NCBI GenBank assembly: GCA_029216955.1
Contig: JANAVB010016199.1
Coordinates: forward strand, 10,415,960 to 10,479,959
Direction of reading: 5' to 3'
From: Iris pallida
Lineage: Eukaryota; Streptophyta; Magnoliopsida; Asparagales; Iridaceae
Length of the DNA: 64,000 bases
The position numbers were made by a program, and so were the translations under genes. Shown here one piece after another: positions 47,730-58,340 of the stretch; positions within the stretch are counted from its first letter, which is position 1; each line of letters starts with the position of its first letter. The notes under the pieces were generated by a model. That model was not told the DNA's origin and did not search any database. It saw only the letters and a program-made list of their open reading frames with translations.

Positions 47730-48259
47730 ATTTGAAAGAAGGTAATTGTGGCAAATGCTCCCCCGCAACTCAAAACGAAAGCAGGAACCGTGTTGGCAAA
47801 AATGTCGGGGGTTACGGATCTCTGATACTACCATCGATCCTACAGAACGAAACGACCAGAAAAAGAAGTGGAGTTATAAAGCCGTATGATAGGTGGTAAC
47901 TATCTTGTACGGTTCGGGGGGTAATCGACGTACTCCGATCGGGGGGGGGGGGGGGCAATATTTGGCTCTATCGAACATACAGGGAATTGGAGGTTCTGAA
48001 AGACCTCTGGGGAATTTTTGCATGTCAACGACGCTGGAACCTAGCACTTATTTTGACTTTTGCCGCTCCCCTTTCGAGGAATACAAAACACTGATCGAAT
48101 AAGGCTTCGCTGCTGAAAGATCAAAAGTATTCCATTAGTCCCCTAACGTGACACACTATAGACACACAGACATAGTAGGAATCGAACCTACATTCCCGCT
48201 TCATCAAAGTAGAGAAGAAGACCATTATTTGAAAGAAGGTAATTGTGGCAAACGCTCCC
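47730..48259 (+). other. organelle-like segment with group II intron 3' end, flanked by 33-bp direct repeats
   Basis: The 33-base repeats at 47730-47762 and 48227-48259 (one mismatch) enclose a stretch with different composition. It contains an intron domain-V hairpin (47879-47915), a G14 run (47941-47954) and an exon-like sequence beginning GCAATATTTGGCTC. On the minus strand near 48180 there is a T-arm-like GGTTCGATTCC. Transfer from a mitochondrial or plastid genome is the simplest explanation, but I cannot name the donor gene. Confidence 0.4.
47879..47915 (+). ncRNA. group II intron domain V-like hairpin
   Basis: The arms AGCCGTAT and TGTACGGTT, the distal stem GATAG/CTATC with a small loop, and the following GGGGGGTAAT match the well-known domain V pattern of plant organelle introns (AGCCGTAYG...GTACGGTTC). 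Domain V binds the catalytic metal ions in such introns. Confidence 0.55.
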
Positions 48260-49057
48260 ATCGGGAATCGGTCTCCTGACCACTCGGGCCGCATGACTTA
48301 CCACTACCACTAGACTAGAGGGTCATGTGGACCAAAGGAGAAAATTCAACATAGTTCAACATGACAATGTTGTTTTCTATTTTGAAACTTTTCTCCTATC
48401 AGTCCAACATAACAATGACTTATTTTACAATATGAGTCATTAGCTTATATTGGAGATTTTGATCTTTGTTTACTTGGATGATGACTTTGAATATTTATGT
48501 GAGACTTTTAGGCATATCGTTCTTCTTATTTCTTTATGTGTATGTGGATGTTATGATATGATATTAATTGTGACTATGATGGATATATGGTACATGATGG
48601 CTATAGACAACATATACGTAGTATCAAAATTTATTGGATTCATGGATTACTCAAAGTCTCAAACTTCATGTTAGACAATAAATGTTCAGACATTCTAATT
48701 TTGTTCCTCAAAAAGATAATATAAAAAAAGGAGCAAAATAGTAATTTTATGCTATTAACCAAATAGTTGAATTAATTTTTGGCTGATAAAAGGGGAATCT
48801 CAACTTACTTTGCGTGGGACGTGAAAGATTATTTTGCAATTACTAAGCTTTGACATACCTAACTCTGTAATGTTTTGCTGCAATTACATACCAAGGTGTA
48901 CTACAAGAAAAAGTGAAATTAATCAGAGTATCTACTAAATAATATGGTCAAACAAATAAAAACAAAGTAACAAAACACCATGTTGATTAAATTAAGGGAA
49001 AGGCCAACAACTAGAACCTGCCGTTAAGTATGAACAAATAAGAACAATTCCATCAAG
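48260..49057. other. unassigned interval before the tRNA gene
   Basis: The minus strand at 48262-48330 has an A-box-like TAGTCTAGTGG, perhaps a tRNA- or SINE-derived relic. A 74-residue plus ORF at 48450 has no recognised domain. Otherwise I see nothing. Confidence 0.4.
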
Positions 49058-49139
49058 GACGCTTTGGCCGAGTGGTTAAGGCGTGTGCCTGCTAAGTAGA
49101 TGGGATTTCCCCGCGAGAGTTCGAATCTCTCAGGCGTCG
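49058..49139 (+). tRNA. tRNA-Ser (anticodon GCT)
   Basis: 82 bases fold as a class II tRNA. Acceptor GACGCTT pairs with AGGCGTC; D arm GCC/GGC; anticodon loop CTGCTAA with GCT at 49091-49093; variable arm of about 14 bases; T arm GAGAG-TTCGAAT-CTCTC; discriminator G. It would decode AGC/AGU serine codons. Internal promoter boxes are intact (TGGCCGAGTGG and GTTCGAATC). CAA occurs just upstream and a T7 run at 49146-49152 downstream, as in active plant tRNA genes. One anticodon-stem pair is G-G (49085 with 49099), which may weaken the tRNA. Confidence 0.93.
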
Positions 49140-49145
49140 GTATTA

Positions 49146-49152
49146 TTTTTTT
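49146..49152 (+). terminator. RNA polymerase III terminator of the tRNA gene
   Basis: Seven T residues beginning 7 bases after the last tRNA base. Confidence 0.85.
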
Positions 49153-49163
49153 GCCCTTTTCAG

Positions 49164-49240
49164 AATTGACCCTATGAGAGCTGAAAATTATTTTTCTGTC
49201 CCAAAATTAACCTCATGAGACCTGAAAGTTATTTTTTCTG
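49164..49240. repeat. ~36-bp imperfect tandem repeat downstream of the tRNA
   Basis: AATTGACCCTATGAGAGCTG and AATTAACCTCATGAGACCTG units, each ending TATTTTTCTG-like. Confidence 0.75.
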
Positions 49241-49674
49241 TTATGAGAAGGCTGAGCTGCTGATCAGCACTAAGACCTAGTTTGGGAATGCTGCCACTTT
49301 CTGAAAAGTGGCAAAACATAGTTTAATAACACACTCGTAAATCTTTTCAAAAGTTCCAAAATTAAATTTAATTTTGTGAGACTCGTCTCATGGTATCAAT
49401 ATTTATATACGGATACGTATTTTGTACTATATTTAGTATTTTCAGAATGCTTTGAATTTTTTTTCAAAATTGTATATATTTCTTATTGATCGGCATGCCA
49501 CCGATGTATCGGTGTATATCGACGGTTGACATTCTCATTGTACGGACAATTGTCAGGTGATCCGTATTTTGACTTGTCTCTTTTGTTTTGGTTTAAATCT
49601 TGACTTGGTTTAATTGGTTTGGTTCAACTTGGCTTAGCTTGGTTTGGTTTAGTTTGGTTTGAGATGAGAGGGTT

Positions 49675-49684
49675 GATATAAAGC
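49675..49684 (+). promoter_or_regulatory. TATA box of the LTR-like block
   Basis: GATATAAAGC followed by CTCCTCTCTCTCTC, as in plant promoters with a pyrimidine initiator region. Confidence 0.5.
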
Positions 49685-50099
49685 CCAACTCCTCTCTCTC
49701 TCTCCTCCATTATTTCATTTCTCTTCATCTTCTTCCTCTTCATTTTCTCCTCCAACCTAAGGCAAGTACATCTTGCCAAAACCTTGAACAAATTTTTTCT
49801 GTTTATTCTATTCTCTTCCTTGCATGATTCTAAGCCTCTTTAGAACTTGAAATTTTTTATTTTGATGACTACATTTTTGCAGGTCTAAGTTTTGATATTT
49901 TCTTATTTTCTTGGTTTTGATCTATTAAAACTTGGTATTTCCTAAAAATCAGTCGTCCCAGGCTGTAGTAAATCTCGTTCTATTCAGTTTAGACCCTTGG
50001 AAGTCTCAATTCAGACTTCTTTTGAGCAAGTTATGTCATTTTAAAGTTTTTGGGTTCCATGGAGCTTTGGCTGCTGTGTTGGAGAAGAAGCACAATGTC

Positions 50100-50590
50100 G
50101 GGCACCCAGTCTGGCTCTGGCGCCTCTTCTGGCCCAGGCGCCCAGACTAGATCAGGCGCCCAAATCGGCCCAAGCGTCTTGCGTTCCTGACGCCTCTTGA
50201 CCCTAGCGTTCACGGGTGCTTAGGCGCCCAATGTGGTGCGCCGATCCTAACGCTCAGTGGTGCTTAGGTGCCCACTATGATGCGCCTCTCCGGCCCTGGC
50301 ACCCATACATGCCTAGGCGTCACTTTGACCCTAGTGCTCATTGGTGCCCATGAACCCCTTTGGCCATGCGCCTACTTTGGCTATGCGCTCTCTTGGCCCC
50401 AGCACCCATCAATGCCTAGGCGCTACCTTGGCCCTGGCGCCCCTACGAGTCTAGGCGCCATCTTGGTCTGGCGCCCAAGCCTACTTAGACGTCATCCTGA
50501 CCCTGTTGCCCATTCATACCTAGGAGCCCTCCAGGCCCTGGCGTCCAGCTTATCTAGGCGCCTAGCTTGCCTAGGCACCCTTGTGGTGCA
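50100..50590. repeat. degenerate GGCGCC minisatellite
   Basis: GGCGCC, or a one-base variant of it, recurs roughly every 25-35 bases, usually as TAGGCGCC or TGGCGCCC with CTTGG or CCTGG between. The plus ORF over it (50268-50687) reflects the repeat and not a gene. Confidence 0.75.
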
Positions 50591-51090
50591 CCTACCCCCC
50601 ATGCATCTCTTTTCTTGCAATGGTTTATATGTCTTGTTATATGCATGTACCATGAGCTTTGACCCGATCTTAGCATGGTTGTTTTGACCGTTTTTCTGTT
50701 TAAGCTGTTTTGTATTTAGAAGCTCGAAAAACCTCAAACATGAAAGTTGTAGGTCTTTGTCTTAGCTTCGAGAATCTTCTTGCTTTACCTTAATTAGAGT
50801 TCATATGCGATTGATAATTTCAATCATAGTTCTTGATCTTTTGTCATATTTTCTGCACTTGGTCATACCTGATATTTCTTTAACAAATGAATTTCTTAAC
50901 ATGATTTGATGATCTTGTACAGTTAGAGAATGATTGTACACCCTTTATACAGTCAACACTAGCACAGATTCAATTATTTTTTTATGCTAAGTAGCTACTT
51001 TTATTTATTCCTTCTCATATGTTATGATGCGCCATTTTATCATGGTCTTTATTACGTACTATCCTTACGTCTATAATTTGCTTACATGAA

Positions 51091-51275
51091 AGTGGTCCGT
51101 TGTGGTGCACTCATATTACATGTTTCATCTTTGCCTAGATAGTGGCCCGTTGTGGTGCACTCATGCTACACGTTACTTCTTTGCTTAGTTTAGATAGTGG
51201 TCCGTTGTGGTGCACTCATGTTACAGGTCACTTCTTTGCTTTACATGATAGTGGCCCGTCGAGACGCATTCCCGA
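51091..51275. repeat. four-copy ~54-bp tandem repeat
   Basis: AGTGGYCCGTTGTGGTGCAC starts at 51091, 51141 and 51196, and a diverged copy starts at 51250. Spacing is 50, 55 and 54 bases. Confidence 0.85.
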
Positions 51276-52607
51276 CAAATACTTTTGACATGACAAGTAA
51301 CCCGAAACATGACATGTGTAATCAAGATGCTGTTGCGACGACTATTCCTCTCTTGCTAGGATAACTCTTTTCTGGACACCGTGGTTGAATTTATTGTGTA
51401 TGCGTGAACAAGCTATATGTCTCGTTTGCATCATGTCTAGGACATAAATTCCTAGTTACTACAGTCAGGAATTCATAACGAATCTGACTAGGTTAATGAC
51501 TATATTGATCAAGTAGTTCATGTAGGAAGATTTTCCAGTTACAGGCGATCACGTTATCTGGGCGCCTCTAGTGGACTTGTAGCCTGCCGACGAGTAGGGC
51601 ACATTTCCAGTATACTGTCATGTGTTGCACCATTCAAGCTACCTAATAACTCTTTTAAGGGTACATTTGTCTCCTGGACAATGTACCAACTATTATATGT
51701 ATGTGGGATACATTGTCTCCTGGGCGATGTATTTACTATAAAATCTCTTGTAACTTTCGCCTGGATAGTCTGCAGGACTTGTGACTGTGGGAACATCTCA
51801 TTGCATCTTGTTAGTAACTAGGCTTATGATAACCCTAGTTAGTTAAAGTATCAAGTCGTACTCATTGCTTGGCCGTAATTGATGGATGGAGTCCAGTCTA
51901 GTCTAGTTTTGTCTAAGCAGTGTTCGTATGTTTATTTCAGTACATTATTATTATGCTTTACTTTTGTCGATAAATTATTAGAGACCAAGTTCTGTTCAGG
52001 AGAAGGGTTACAATCTCGGTCCTTGTTTGGTTTACAAGTTGTAACTTGGGTTCCAGAATAGTTCCTAAGTCATCTTATCCATTGTCGTTCTATATAGTTC
52101 TAACATGCTCACATGTCCCAGTTACCTCACATGCTTACATGACCCTGCTACTTAACATGCTCATATATCCAGTTTATCTTACATGTTCACATGCTTCCTT
52201 TACCTTATGCTCCAGGCTGCTTTGCTTATTGTCTTTTCTATTCTCGGGATAAGTGCATTGGTAGTGCACGAATCTCGATCTGCATTTACTTATTTTTGTC
52301 TCTATCTGTTGTTATGTTAGTTATTGCTGGTTTTAGTTCATAATTTTGGCTTCCTTTGTGGTACTTGCTATTTGGGGTCTGACCCTACTGGTTTTGTTTG
52401 GCCAGATCTAATAGAGGAGCCCGAAGGATCTTTCATACCATCTACTCGGCGGTGACTACCTGGAGCACCAGAATGCCTTAGTGGGTTTCTTATATCATTC
52501 TCCCACTAGTTATGTACATTATTCTTTTGTGGCATTTAGCCTCCGAGAACGTGTTTAGCTCGTGTTTTGGGATCTTGACATGTAGCATACGGGCCTAAAA
52601 CATGATG

Positions 52608-55600
52608 TGTCACGACCCGCACCCAGTGAAAGGACACGAGAAGTGAAGTACACCCAGCCTACGCCGCAGTGTCGACGGTAGAACGCTGTCCTGAGTCACA
52701 ATATTTAATACAGTCTAGAATATGCTCCGAAATGAGAGTAAAATAATAAGTAACTCAATCACAACAACTAAGATGGAATAGAAGAATAAATCTCAAGAGA
52801 GTCACAGATATAAATAAAAGTCTAGGGTGTAAACCACCAGAACAAATCTCAAGTACAACTCATAATGTCTCAAATAAACACAATAAAATACTAAGTCTAA
52901 GCTAGACTATGGGCACGTCCTCAGCGACTGCTGGATCCTCCTGAGGGTCCACGTTATCAGTGTCATCTAAGCCAATGCCATAATAAGTAGGGCAGAACTC
53001 TTCATCATCACCTGTAAAATTTTCAACATGCCCAATCAAGACGGAACGAGCACATATCTCTCACAATAGTTCATATCAGGGTTGGACATATAAAGCAAGC
53101 TATAGAAAATTATACATAAAACGCTGCAAAAAAATTAACAAGAGAGAGAATATCAAGACTAGATATGACTATGATAAATAGAGAAATGTAACTATCTACG
53201 TGATATAGAGCATAAAATTGGTTATGTAAATAGGTTGGGTTGTACATGGATAAACTATGGAGTTGCACATGGATACCTACTGGAGATAATGATCACATAA
53301 CCAACTACACTCTCCCTGCCCCCAATCAATACATAAGGATCAAGACATGATATGTTACTGCACATGGATAACAACTACTTTATACATGGAGCTCATATGG
53401 TCATGAGTGTACATGAATAACATATGAGTGTACATGGATAAATATGAATACATGGAGTACATGATGAACACGATAATGTACATGAACATGATATACTCGA
53501 TGTATCCGAGAGGATAACATCGCATGAAAAGATCCATAGGGTACTAATCTGTGTGAACATCGTGTCAGCATCAAGTATACTAGTCTATAACAAGAGAACA
53601 TATCCAAACAAGTATGAAAAGATCAGAGAATGTACTCGCCTGGCAAACTGAACTGCTGATGATGAAGTGTAGCTAAACTAGGGCAATATAAACCTATTTA
53701 AAGTATACACATGTCACAACCAAGTCTAAAATATCAAAAAAAAATAGCTACAATGCAAGACTACATGCTTCTAGGTCCCTTTTCGTCAAAGTCAACCCTT
53801 GGTCAACTCTGGTCAAACCTGGTCAACATTGGTCAAACCTGGTCAAACATTGGTCAATTAGTCCGTCTACTAATTTTTAGGTCATACACAAAATTCTAGG
53901 TCATTCGGAGTTCGTTTGAGTCGATTTGGATCAAGTTTGACCCAAAGTTGACTTTTGTCAACTTAGTCAACTTGTCGGCCAATTCGACTAAACTAGGCTC
54001 AAAATGACAAACCAAAACTGTCCTAGGACTCCTATGGTTACAACCACAACTATGATCTACTCTAAGATGGGTTCTCAAGCATACTAACTATACACATATA
54101 GGTATATATACATACACATGTATTCACAACACAAGCCTACTCTTATTTCTAACAAATGGTTGTGTGTGTGTGTGATACCTGTAGATTACTGAAGTGAGTC
54201 AAAACTGAGATTAAAAACATCAAAACTCAACCATGGCATGCCTCATTTTAATATACTTTTATATACATATAAACAAAATAGGAAAACTATGTATATATCC
54301 ATACATATGCTCATTTGAAAGAAATGACACATGGTTTGAAATAGTTCTAATGAATCAAAATCTGGGATTAATTCCCCTCGACCCATTCTCAACATATATG
54401 CTTGCAATGGGCTTCAACGGAGTCTTACTTAAATATATATAATTACATATATACATAGCTACAAAGAAAATCACATATGCTCATAATTGATAGAAAAATA
54501 TGAACTAAATCCAAGAGTTGGTTCTCACAAGTCCAAAACCTCATATACATACTAAAAACCCAGATTTTATAAGTTAAATTCTTGGAAAACAAAATATCAT
54601 ATTCAAACTCAAATTTGCATTTAAAGGAAAAACCCATTTTTCACACAACGACCCAAAATGAGATATACACAAAATAAACCCGCGAAACTCGGCATACACG
54701 TTGGTCTCAACCTACGTGATGCGCTCGGGAACTCCCATGTCCGAAATTGTGTCCGTGTCGTGTCCACAGAACGCGTATCGGAAAACCCGATACCGCATGT
54801 CAACGTGCACGTATGCGTGCGTTCTCGTTCGATTGAGCGCCGCACACACAACGAAAAGCCCCGTGCTCGTGCACGTAGCTAGGGGGTCCTGGGGTAGGTC
54901 TAGGACACGGCGACACATCGCGCCGAGGTGAAGCACGCAGCCCCGCACACACACGAGCCCGCTGCACGTGCGCGCGCCCGCGTGTGCCCTCGTACGCGCG
55001 CGCCCGCGCGTGCCCTCGTGCGCGCGGTTCGGCCTCCGTGGCTCGCTCGTCGGGCCACGCCATGACTTGGGGTTGGTCCTCGGGTAGTCTAGGTATAGGT
55101 CGACGTGTTCCAGGTCCTGGAACGGGTCCTCGTCGTGTCGAGAGCACGTACGAAGTCCGTTTCGGCGACAAAAATCAGCCCGAGTGCACAGTGCAGCTGA
55201 ACGATGCACGTCGGATTTCTCCGCGCTCGCTCAACGAGAAGCCGTGAAATTTTAGGAGCATGGGGGCAGAGGTTGCCCCCACGTGCTCAAGAAATTTCAG
55301 GTGAAAATAAGGTCTGTGCATCGAGATACAACACGCTGACGGCAGGGCATGCACGGCCTCGTGCACGGGATCCGTGCACGTGCGTCCGATGCCCGAAATG
55401 CCGCTAAAAAGTCATCGATTTCAAATTTGTCTTCACAAAAGATTCTAAGAATGATATTATCTAAACATCCATGAAGACAGAATCAAAAAACAGCAACTAT
55501 CCTAAACGACATTTCGTCGAACACGTGCCGTAAAGGTCCGACACGTGTCCGATACCGCTATCAAACGAAGTCAAAAACCAACCAAACTTTATGGCAAGTC

Positions 55601-56256
55601 TAGGGTACCTATATTGATGCAAAAATGAAAGAAATTCCAGAATAACTATGGTAGAAAAGGGTTTACCTATTGAGTGTCAAAAACTCAATAAACTGAGTCC
55701 CTCGGTTGTCGTATCGGTCGATTCCCCTCAAGCAATTGCCTCCGCTTCCTCGTTAGCAATGCTCCAGCAGATCCTCCTCTTATAGACGAGTGCAACGGAG
55801 TTAGTTTGGGGAGAAACGGACTCCGGATGAAGAAAATGGGATTTTTGGAGGAGGAGATCTACTAGGGTTCACTTGTGGAGGCTAAACTTCACAAATGAAA
55901 AGAGAGGGGAGGGTGTACTGCTGTGGGCGGCCAGGATGGGGGTCTCTAGGGTTAGGGTTTCACTTGGGCCAACTCTTTCTTAAGTAAGAATAAGGTCCAA
56001 GTCAAAAAGGCTAAAAAGGCTTACATGCAAAAGGCTTAAAAATCAATTAAAAGCCTTCTAAATTGGATCCAAGCCCTAAATGAATTCTAATAAGTAAAAA
56101 AATAATTTCTAAGACATGGTTAGGATCCTATACAATGTCCACTAAGGTTAAACCAGTTGCTAGAACAACACAAGTCGAAATATCTAGAAAATCACAAAAT
56201 GGCCAAAATGACTAAAATGACTAAAATACCCTTTCTATGAAAAAGTGGATGCTACA
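52608..56256 (-). repeat. left (3') LTR of element C
   Basis: 3649 bases, TGTCACGACCC to GATGCTACA. It has TACATGGATA-type repeats (53240-53470), GGTCAA repeats (53790-53850), a CpG-rich block with a ~26-base CG-rich duplication (54971-55020), and a repeated CTAGGGTTAGGG stretch near 55945. Confidence 0.9.
54965..55030. repeat. ~26-bp alternating CG-rich duplication, possible Z-DNA former
   Basis: CGCGCGCCCGCG starts at 54971 and 54997. The right LTR (about 63700-63735) has one copy only. Confidence 0.7.
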
Positions 56257-56274
56257 AGTCTACCCCCCTTAAAA
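56257..56274 (-). other. polypurine tract of element C
   Basis: The minus strand reads TTTTAAGGGGGGTAGACT directly before the LTR start TGTAGCATCC. It would prime plus-strand DNA synthesis. Confidence 0.85.
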
Positions 56275-56275
56275 T

Positions 56276-56293
56276 AATTTCGTCCTCGAAATT
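56276..56293 (-). other. stem-loop motif beside the polypurine tract (element C)
   Basis: AATTTCGAGGACGAAATT on the minus strand, identical to A and B. It lies downstream of the pol stop codon, so its conservation is not coding. Confidence 0.7.
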
Positions 56294-56339
56294 AAAGACA
56301 AACTGCATGATTAAGAAAGGACAAAATTATACCTCAAGA

Positions 56340-56756
56340 CTAAAAAAGATAGGGGTATCGTTCGCGCATCTCATCCTCTCTCTCCCAGGTGGACTCTCCT
56401 GGAGAGTGATGCCTCCAAGCTACGCGAACTAAGGGTATCGACTGGTTCCGCAACACCTTCTCCCGTCGATCCAGAATCTCCACAGGCTGCTCTGGATAAC
56501 TGAGAGTAGGGCCCACCTCAATCTCGGAATGGTCCAGTACATGGCTAGGATCTGCCACATACCGTCTCAACTGCGATACGTGAAATACGTTGTGGACTCC
56601 CGCTAAGGAAGGGGGCAAGTCCAGTCTGTATGACACGTCACCGACCCTTCCGCTGATAACGAAAGGTCCGACATGGCGTGGGCTAAGCTTCCCTCCTCCA
56701 CCGAAACGAATAGTACCTCGAGTCGGTGAAATCCTCAAGAATACCATATCTCCAAC
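56340..56756 (-). pseudogene. integrase C-terminus and chromodomain (second exon) of element C
   Basis: 139 codons open from GTT at 56756 to the stop at 56340. It opens with VGDMVFLRISPTRG (the GPY/F-type module, with RHVGPFVISGRVG following) and then FHVSQLRRYVADPSHVL. The chromodomain follows: QPVEILDRREKVLRNQSIPL, VRVAWRHHSPGESTWERED. Chromodomains of this type direct integration into heterochromatin (established). Part of the aromatic cage is altered relative to HP1-type domains, as is usual in plant chromoviruses. No stop within this exon. Confidence 0.85.
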
Positions 56757-56848
56757 CTAGCACAAGCATGGTCTCAATTAACTAAAAACAATCACACAAT
56801 CAACAAAAATACAAACAACAAGATTCTAATCCTAAGTCTAAGCTATAC
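56757..56848 (-). other. candidate spliceosomal intron in the integrase of element C
   Basis: Exact GT...AG interval of 92 bases between codons ending KFE and starting VGDM, which are adjacent in related integrases. The 5' site is GAG|GTATAG and the 3' site is TGTGCTAG|GTT. The interval is T-rich on the minus strand and contains stops in every useful frame, including directly after the 5' site. Confidence 0.65.
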
Positions 56849-57800
56849 CTCAAACTTCAAAGGTCTTCGGTGGCTGTCGATCCAATGTCGCTGTCTGACC
56901 TGCGCCACGCGAAGTCGATCCCTGATGAGCTTCACCTTCTCGGCTGCGTCAACAACCATCTCAGGTCCCAATAGAGCTCTCTCTCCAACATCATCCCAAG
57001 ACGAGGGAGTATGACATCTACGCCCGTACAACGCCTCGAATGGTGACATACCAATGCTGGCCTGGTAACTGTTGTTGTATGCAAACTCCACCAAGTACAG
57101 GTGATCCTCCCATGATCCTCCAAAATCTAGAACACAAAAGTCCGTAACATGTCCTCGAGAGTCTGAATAGTCCTCTCCTACTGTCCGTCTGTCTGAGGGT
57201 GGTATGCAGTACTAAATTTGAGCTGAGTGTCCAAACTAGTCTGCAGACTCCGCCATAAATGGAAAGTAAAGCGACTATCCCGATCCGAGACAATGCTCAC
57301 CGGAACTCCATGTATCCTGACAATCTGCCGCATATACAACTCCGCTAGCTTCTCAGTAGACGTCCCCACTTTGAATGGCAAAAAGTGGGCCGATTTGGTC
57401 AACCTGTCCATGATGACCCAAACCGCGTCTTTCCCTTCTGGTGAACGCGACAATCCAGAAACAAAATCCATCGTGATGTACTCCCACTTCCACTTCGGAA
57501 TAGGCAATAGCTACAACAGTCCTCCTGGCCTCTGCCCTCCTGCCTTAACCTGCTGACAGACTAGACACCTGGCTACGAAGCGTGCTACCTCCCACTTCAT
57601 CCCATACCACCATACATGCTCTTTCAAATCTCTATACATCTTGTTGGCACCTGGATGCATAGTGTACTGAGAGCGATGGGCCTCCTGCATGACCTGCTCC
57701 TGAAGCTCTCCGCTAGGCACACACAGTCTGGAACCGTGCCTCAAGGTGCCGTCCTCTGCAATGACGAACTCCTTATCCGCCAATCCTGCTCGAACCTGCT
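56849..57800 (-). pseudogene. integrase zinc and catalytic domains of element C
   Basis: An HHCC module is visible (His in EAHRSQ and [16 protein letters not shown]). The core follows with EYITMDFVSGL (first Asp), SIVSDRDSRF (second Asp) and AYHPQTDGQ; the catalytic Glu is kept in ERTIQTLEDML. In-frame stops occur at 57513 (where Gln is usual) and 57180, and a two-base gain lies near 57134. After that the frame EFAYNNSYQASIGMSPFEAL is open up to the intron. Confidence 0.85.
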
Positions 57801-58340
57801 CTCGGATACACCGTAAAGTAACATCGTCAAATTGAGCTGACTTGATCCTCTCTATCAAGTCTGACTGAATTTGAAGGCCCCACATCTGCATCTGAACTCC
57901 TGGCACGATCACCTCGATCCCTAAGCTCTCCAAATCTGCTAATAAGTGACTATCCATCGTCAAGCACATAGCTAACGGATACCTACTCAAGGCATCGGCA
58001 ACCACGTTGGCCTTCCCTGGATGGTACTGCAATAAAATATAGAAGTCCTTCATCAACTCCAACCATCTGCGCTGCCTCATGTTGAGCTCTTTCTGTGTAA
58101 ACACATACTTCAAGTCTTATGGTCTGTGAAGATCTCCACACGCTCTCCATATAGATAGTGCTTCCACAGCTTTAGAGCAAAGATAACTGCCGCTAACTCC
58201 AAATCATGGGTAGGGTTCTCATACGGATGTAACTGCCTGGATGCATAGGCAATCACCTTCCCATGCTGCTGCAAGACACAACCCAAACCCTTACCTGAGG
58301 CGTCACTGTAGATAGTGAACCCCTCTGATCCTGATGGTAA
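57801..58340 (-). pseudogene. RNase H of element C
   Basis: The frame contains [13 protein letters not shown] (Asp), [15 protein letters not shown] (Glu) and EIFTDHKT (Asp), the RNase H active-site acids. A one-base loss near 58111 shifts the frame. The continuation [19 protein letters not shown] and DALSRYPLA is in the next frame. It would remove RNA from the RNA-DNA hybrid. Confidence 0.85.

Larger units (their letters stand above)
49271..52607 (+). repeat. LTR-like block, plus orientation, rich in minisatellites
   Basis: No coding gene is found. A TTGGTT-rich upstream stretch (49585-49662), a TATA box (49675-49684) and a CT-rich leader resemble an LTR promoter. The later part has degenerate GGCGCC repeats and ~54-base repeats, and the right part ends TCTTGACA near 52580. 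Element C interrupts or abuts it at 52608. Exact ends and partner LTR are unknown. Confidence 0.45.

Noticed and set aside
48160..48330. possible SINE or second tRNA on the minus strand
   Set aside because: A-box-like TAGTCTAGTGG and B-box-like GGTTCGATTCC are too far apart, and no cloverleaf forms. Kept only as a remark.
50268..50687. 139-residue plus-strand ORF
   Set aside because: It lies wholly in the GGCGCC minisatellite. Its composition follows the repeat, and no domain is seen.
54658..55407. cluster of overlapping ORFs on both strands in the C LTR
   Set aside because: All frames are open because of the CpG-rich block. No conserved protein is seen, and the right LTR copy has different frame lengths.
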